A stretch of DNA of 64,000 nt from Rhizobium sp. N324. Its GTDB lineage: Bacteria; Pseudomonadota; Alphaproteobacteria; Rhizobiales; Rhizobiaceae. The notes beneath the pieces are model-generated. The model was given only the letters and a program-made list of their open reading frames with translations. It searched no databases and was not told where the DNA came from. The stretch's first letter is position 1, and every line of letters starts with the position of its first letter. The stretch spans positions 2,669,001 through 2,733,000 of the forward strand of contig NZ_CP013630.1 of NCBI RefSeq assembly GCF_001664485.1, read 5' to 3'. Position numbers and translations under genes: made by a program. Positions 61,982 through 64,000 of the stretch are shown here, one piece after another.

Positions 61982-64000
61982 ATGGCCAAATCTCCGAAGA
62001 AATCTCCCGCCCCGAATGGCTTCGAGGAAGCCCCGCAGTCGTCCTTCGAGGGAGCCCCCCTCTCCGGCTCCGTCGCGGACTGGGTGAAGCAGCTAGAGGC
62101 CGATGCCGAAGCGTCGGGCGTCGAGACTCAGCGCCAGATCGCCTCCAAGGCCGGCAAGCACCGCAAGAAGGTCGAAATCGCTGCCTCGAAATCGGCGCGC
62201 GGCACCTCGATGGGCGGCTCGACCGACCCGAAGACGCGCGCCGCCGCCGGCCTCAATCCCGTCGCCGGTATGAATACGACGCTGGAGGAGGCGTCATCGC
62301 TGCAGGCCGGCACCGCCGTCACCGCCACGGTCGAGGCGCTGTCGGCGCTGATCGAGAGCGGCAATCCGCTGCACAAGAACGGCAAGATCTGGACGCCGCA
62401 CCGCCCTGCCCGACCCGACAAATCGGAAGGTGGCATCCGTATTCTGATGAAATCGGATTATGAGCCCGCCGGCGACCAACCGACTGCCATCCGCGACCTC
62501 GTCGAGGGGCTGGAGAACGGCGACCGAAGCCAGGTGCTGCTCGGCGTCACCGGCTCCGGCAAGACCTTCACCATGGCCAAGGTGATCGAGGCGACGCAGC
62601 GCCCGGCCGTCATCCTGGCGCCGAACAAGACGCTGGCCGCCCAGCTCTATTCTGAATTCAAGAATTTCTTCCCCGACAATGCGGTGGAATATTTCGTTTC
62701 CTACTACGATTATTACCAGCCGGAAGCCTATGTGCCGCGCTCCGACACCTATATCGAGAAGGAAAGCTCGATCAACGAGCAGATCGACCGCATGCGCCAC
62801 TCGGCGACGCGCTCGCTGCTCGAACGCGACGACTGCATCATCGTCGCCTCGGTCTCTTGTATCTACGGTATCGGCTCGGTCGAGACCTATACGGCGATGA
62901 CCTTCCAGATGTCGGTCGGCGACCGGCTCGACCAGCGCCAGCTGCTGGCCGACCTCGTCGCCCAGCAATACAAGCGCCGCGACATGGATTTCGTGAGAGG
63001 CTCCTTCCGCGTGCGCGGCGATACGATCGAACTCTTCCCGGCCCACCTGGAGGATGCCGCCTGGCGCATCTCGATGTTCGGTGACGAGATCGACGCCATC
63101 ACCGAGTTCGATCCGCTGACCGGCCAGAAGGTCGGCGACCTCAAATCGGTGAAGATCTACGCCAATTCGCACTATGTCACCCCGCGCCCAACGCTGAACG
63201 GCGCCATCAAATCGATCAAGGAGGAGCTCAGGCTTCGCTTGGCCGAACTGGAGAAGGCCGGTCGCCTGCTGGAAGCCCAGCGCCTGGAGCAGCGCACCCG
63301 CTACGATATCGAAATGCTCGAAGCCACCGGCTCGTGCCAGGGCATCGAGAACTATTCGCGTTATCTCACCGGCCGTGACCCCGGCGATCCGCCACCGACC
63401 CTGTTCGAATATATCCCCGACAACGCCCTGGTCTTCATCGACGAAAGCCATGTCACCGTGCCGCAGATCGGCGGCATGTACCGGGGCGACTTCAGGCGCA
63501 AGGCGACACTCGCCGAATACGGCTTCCGCCTGCCCTCCTGCATGGACAACCGGCCGCTGCGCTTCGAGGAATGGGACGCCATGCGCCCCGACACCATCGC
63601 CGTTTCGGCCACCCCCGGCGGCTGGGAGATGGAACAGTCAGGCGGCGTCTTTGCCGAACAGGTGATCCGACCCACCGGCCTGATCGACCCACCGGTCGAG
63701 GTCCGCTCGGCCCGCACCCAGGTCGACGACGTGCTCGGCGAGATCCGCGAAACCGCCGCCAAGGGCTATCGCACCCTTTGCACCGTGCTGACCAAGCGCA
63801 TGGCCGAGGACTTGACCGAATATCTGCATGAGCAGGGCGTGCGGGTGCGCTACATGCATTCCGACATCGACACGCTGGAGCGTATCGAGATCCTCCGCGA
63901 TCTCCGCCTCGGCGCCTTCGACGTGCTCGTCGGCATCAACCTTCTGCGCGAGGGCCTCGACATTCCCGAATGCGGCTTCGTCGCCATCCTCGACGCCGAC
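61982..64000 (+). CDS. uvrB: UvrB, excinuclease ABC subunit B (3' end beyond window)
   Basis: The frame starts at 61982 ([13 protein letters not shown]) and is open for all 673 codons to the window edge. Alphaproteobacterial UvrB proteins carry an N-terminal extension; here about 150 residues precede the usual beginning ([20 protein letters not shown]). Walker A is GVTGSGKT (188-195); the beta-hairpin follows at about 240 ([13 protein letters not shown]), then [17 protein letters not shown]. UvrB verifies DNA damage with UvrA and recruits UvrC in nucleotide excision repair. I did not find a clear GTTC-N7-GTTC LexA box upstream. Confidence 0.97.
   Translation, partial: MAKSPKKSPAPNGFEEAPQSSFEGAPLSGSVADWVKQLEADAEASGVETQRQIASKAGKHRKKVEIAASKSARGTSMGGSTDPKTRAAAGLNPVAGMNTTLEEASSLQAGTAVTATVEALSALIESGNPLHKNGKIWTPHRPARPDKSEGGIRILMKSDYEPAGDQPTAIRDLVEGLENGDRSQVLLGVTGSGKTFTMAKVIEATQRPAVILAPNKTLAAQLYSEFKNFFPDNAVEYFVSYYDYYQPEAYVPRSDTYIEKESSINEQIDRMRHSATRSLLERDDCIIVASVSCIYGIGSVETYTAMTFQMSVGDRLDQRQLLADLVAQQYKRRDMDFVRGSFRVRGDTIELFPAHLEDAAWRISMFGDEIDAITEFDPLTGQKVGDLKSVKIYANSHYVTPRPTLNGAIKSIKEELRLRLAELEKAGRLLEAQRLEQRTRYDIEMLEATGSCQGIENYSRYLTGRDPGDPPPTLFEYIPDNALVFIDESHVTVPQIGGMYRGDFRRKATLAEYGFRLPSCMDNRPLRFEEWDAMRPDTIAVSATPGGWEMEQSGGVFAEQVIRPTGLIDPPVEVRSARTQVDDVLGEIRETAAKGYRTLCTVLTKRMAEDLTEYLHEQGVRVRYMHSDIDTLERIEILRDLRLGAFDVLVGINLLREGLDIPECGFVAILDAD

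Overview
The window looks like chromosomal DNA of a Rhizobium-type alphaproteobacterium (R. etli / R. leguminosarum group). The basis is high GC content, several DUF1127 small proteins, many LysR regulators, class III cyclases, two promoter-like sites matching the sigma-EcfG general stress consensus exactly, and dispersed rhizobial-style palindromic repeats. It contains ordinary accessory and housekeeping genes, one IS66-type insertion sequence, no CRISPR array, no rRNA and no tRNA that I could recognise.

Layout. 1-5.2 kb: end of a ClC channel gene, a class III cyclase whose frame opens without an ATG, an SDR dehydrogenase, a perfect palindromic repeat and cobQ. 5.7-10.4 kb: an orphan betaine-type binding protein, an entericidin-like micro-lipoprotein, two LysR genes and an ArgO/ArgP-type exporter-regulator pair. 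10.4-13.0 kb: a stress cluster (GreA-like factor, MgtC, DUF3008, DUF2945, DUF2171) with two exact GGAAC-N16-CGTT promoters. 13.2-17.2 kb: a DUF1127/LysR divergent pair, a metallophosphoesterase, unknown proteins and another DUF1127 gene. 17.4-27.5 kb: a GlxA-type AraC regulator, a REC-REC-GGDEF and a REC-REC protein side by side, a terpenoid-cyclase-fold protein, a decayed TetR gene, a large MscS channel, DUF924 and a REC-HisKA_2 kinase. 27.7-34.1 kb: a DHA2 exporter, a candidate small RNA, a fused dihydroxyacetone kinase, an acetyl-esterase-type hydrolase, a Rap1a-type protein and a siderophore-interacting protein. 34.2-38 kb: an OhrR/Ohr peroxide module with three copies of one operator-like motif, one of which points at a methyltransferase gene. 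38-47.9 kb: extensin-like peptidase, chemoreceptor, YciA thioesterase, DUF1501/DUF1800 pair, DUF486 and a frameshifted RDD protein. 48.7-51.2 kb: IS66 element with a frameshift near the 3' end of tnpC. 51.4-61.7 kb: methyltransferase, NmrA/LysR pair, SulP transporter, small receiver, DUF4087, DUF899, a second cyclase with a CxxC pair, DUF805, lipoproteins and a DUF982 gene without an ordinary start. From 61,982 the uvrB gene runs off the end.

How it fits together. Signalling and stress response dominate: general stress (EcfG-type promoters), organic peroxide (OhrR/Ohr), osmotic (MscS, betaine binding protein), second messengers (two class III cyclases, a DUF3095 cyclase-like protein, one diguanylate cyclase) and several regulators lying divergent to their presumed targets. 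No single large unknown system is evident. The most unusual points are the shared OhrR-like motif upstream of a methyltransferase, the LysR/DUF1127 divergent arrangement seen twice, the degenerate receivers, and two conserved reading frames that seem to lack a standard start codon.
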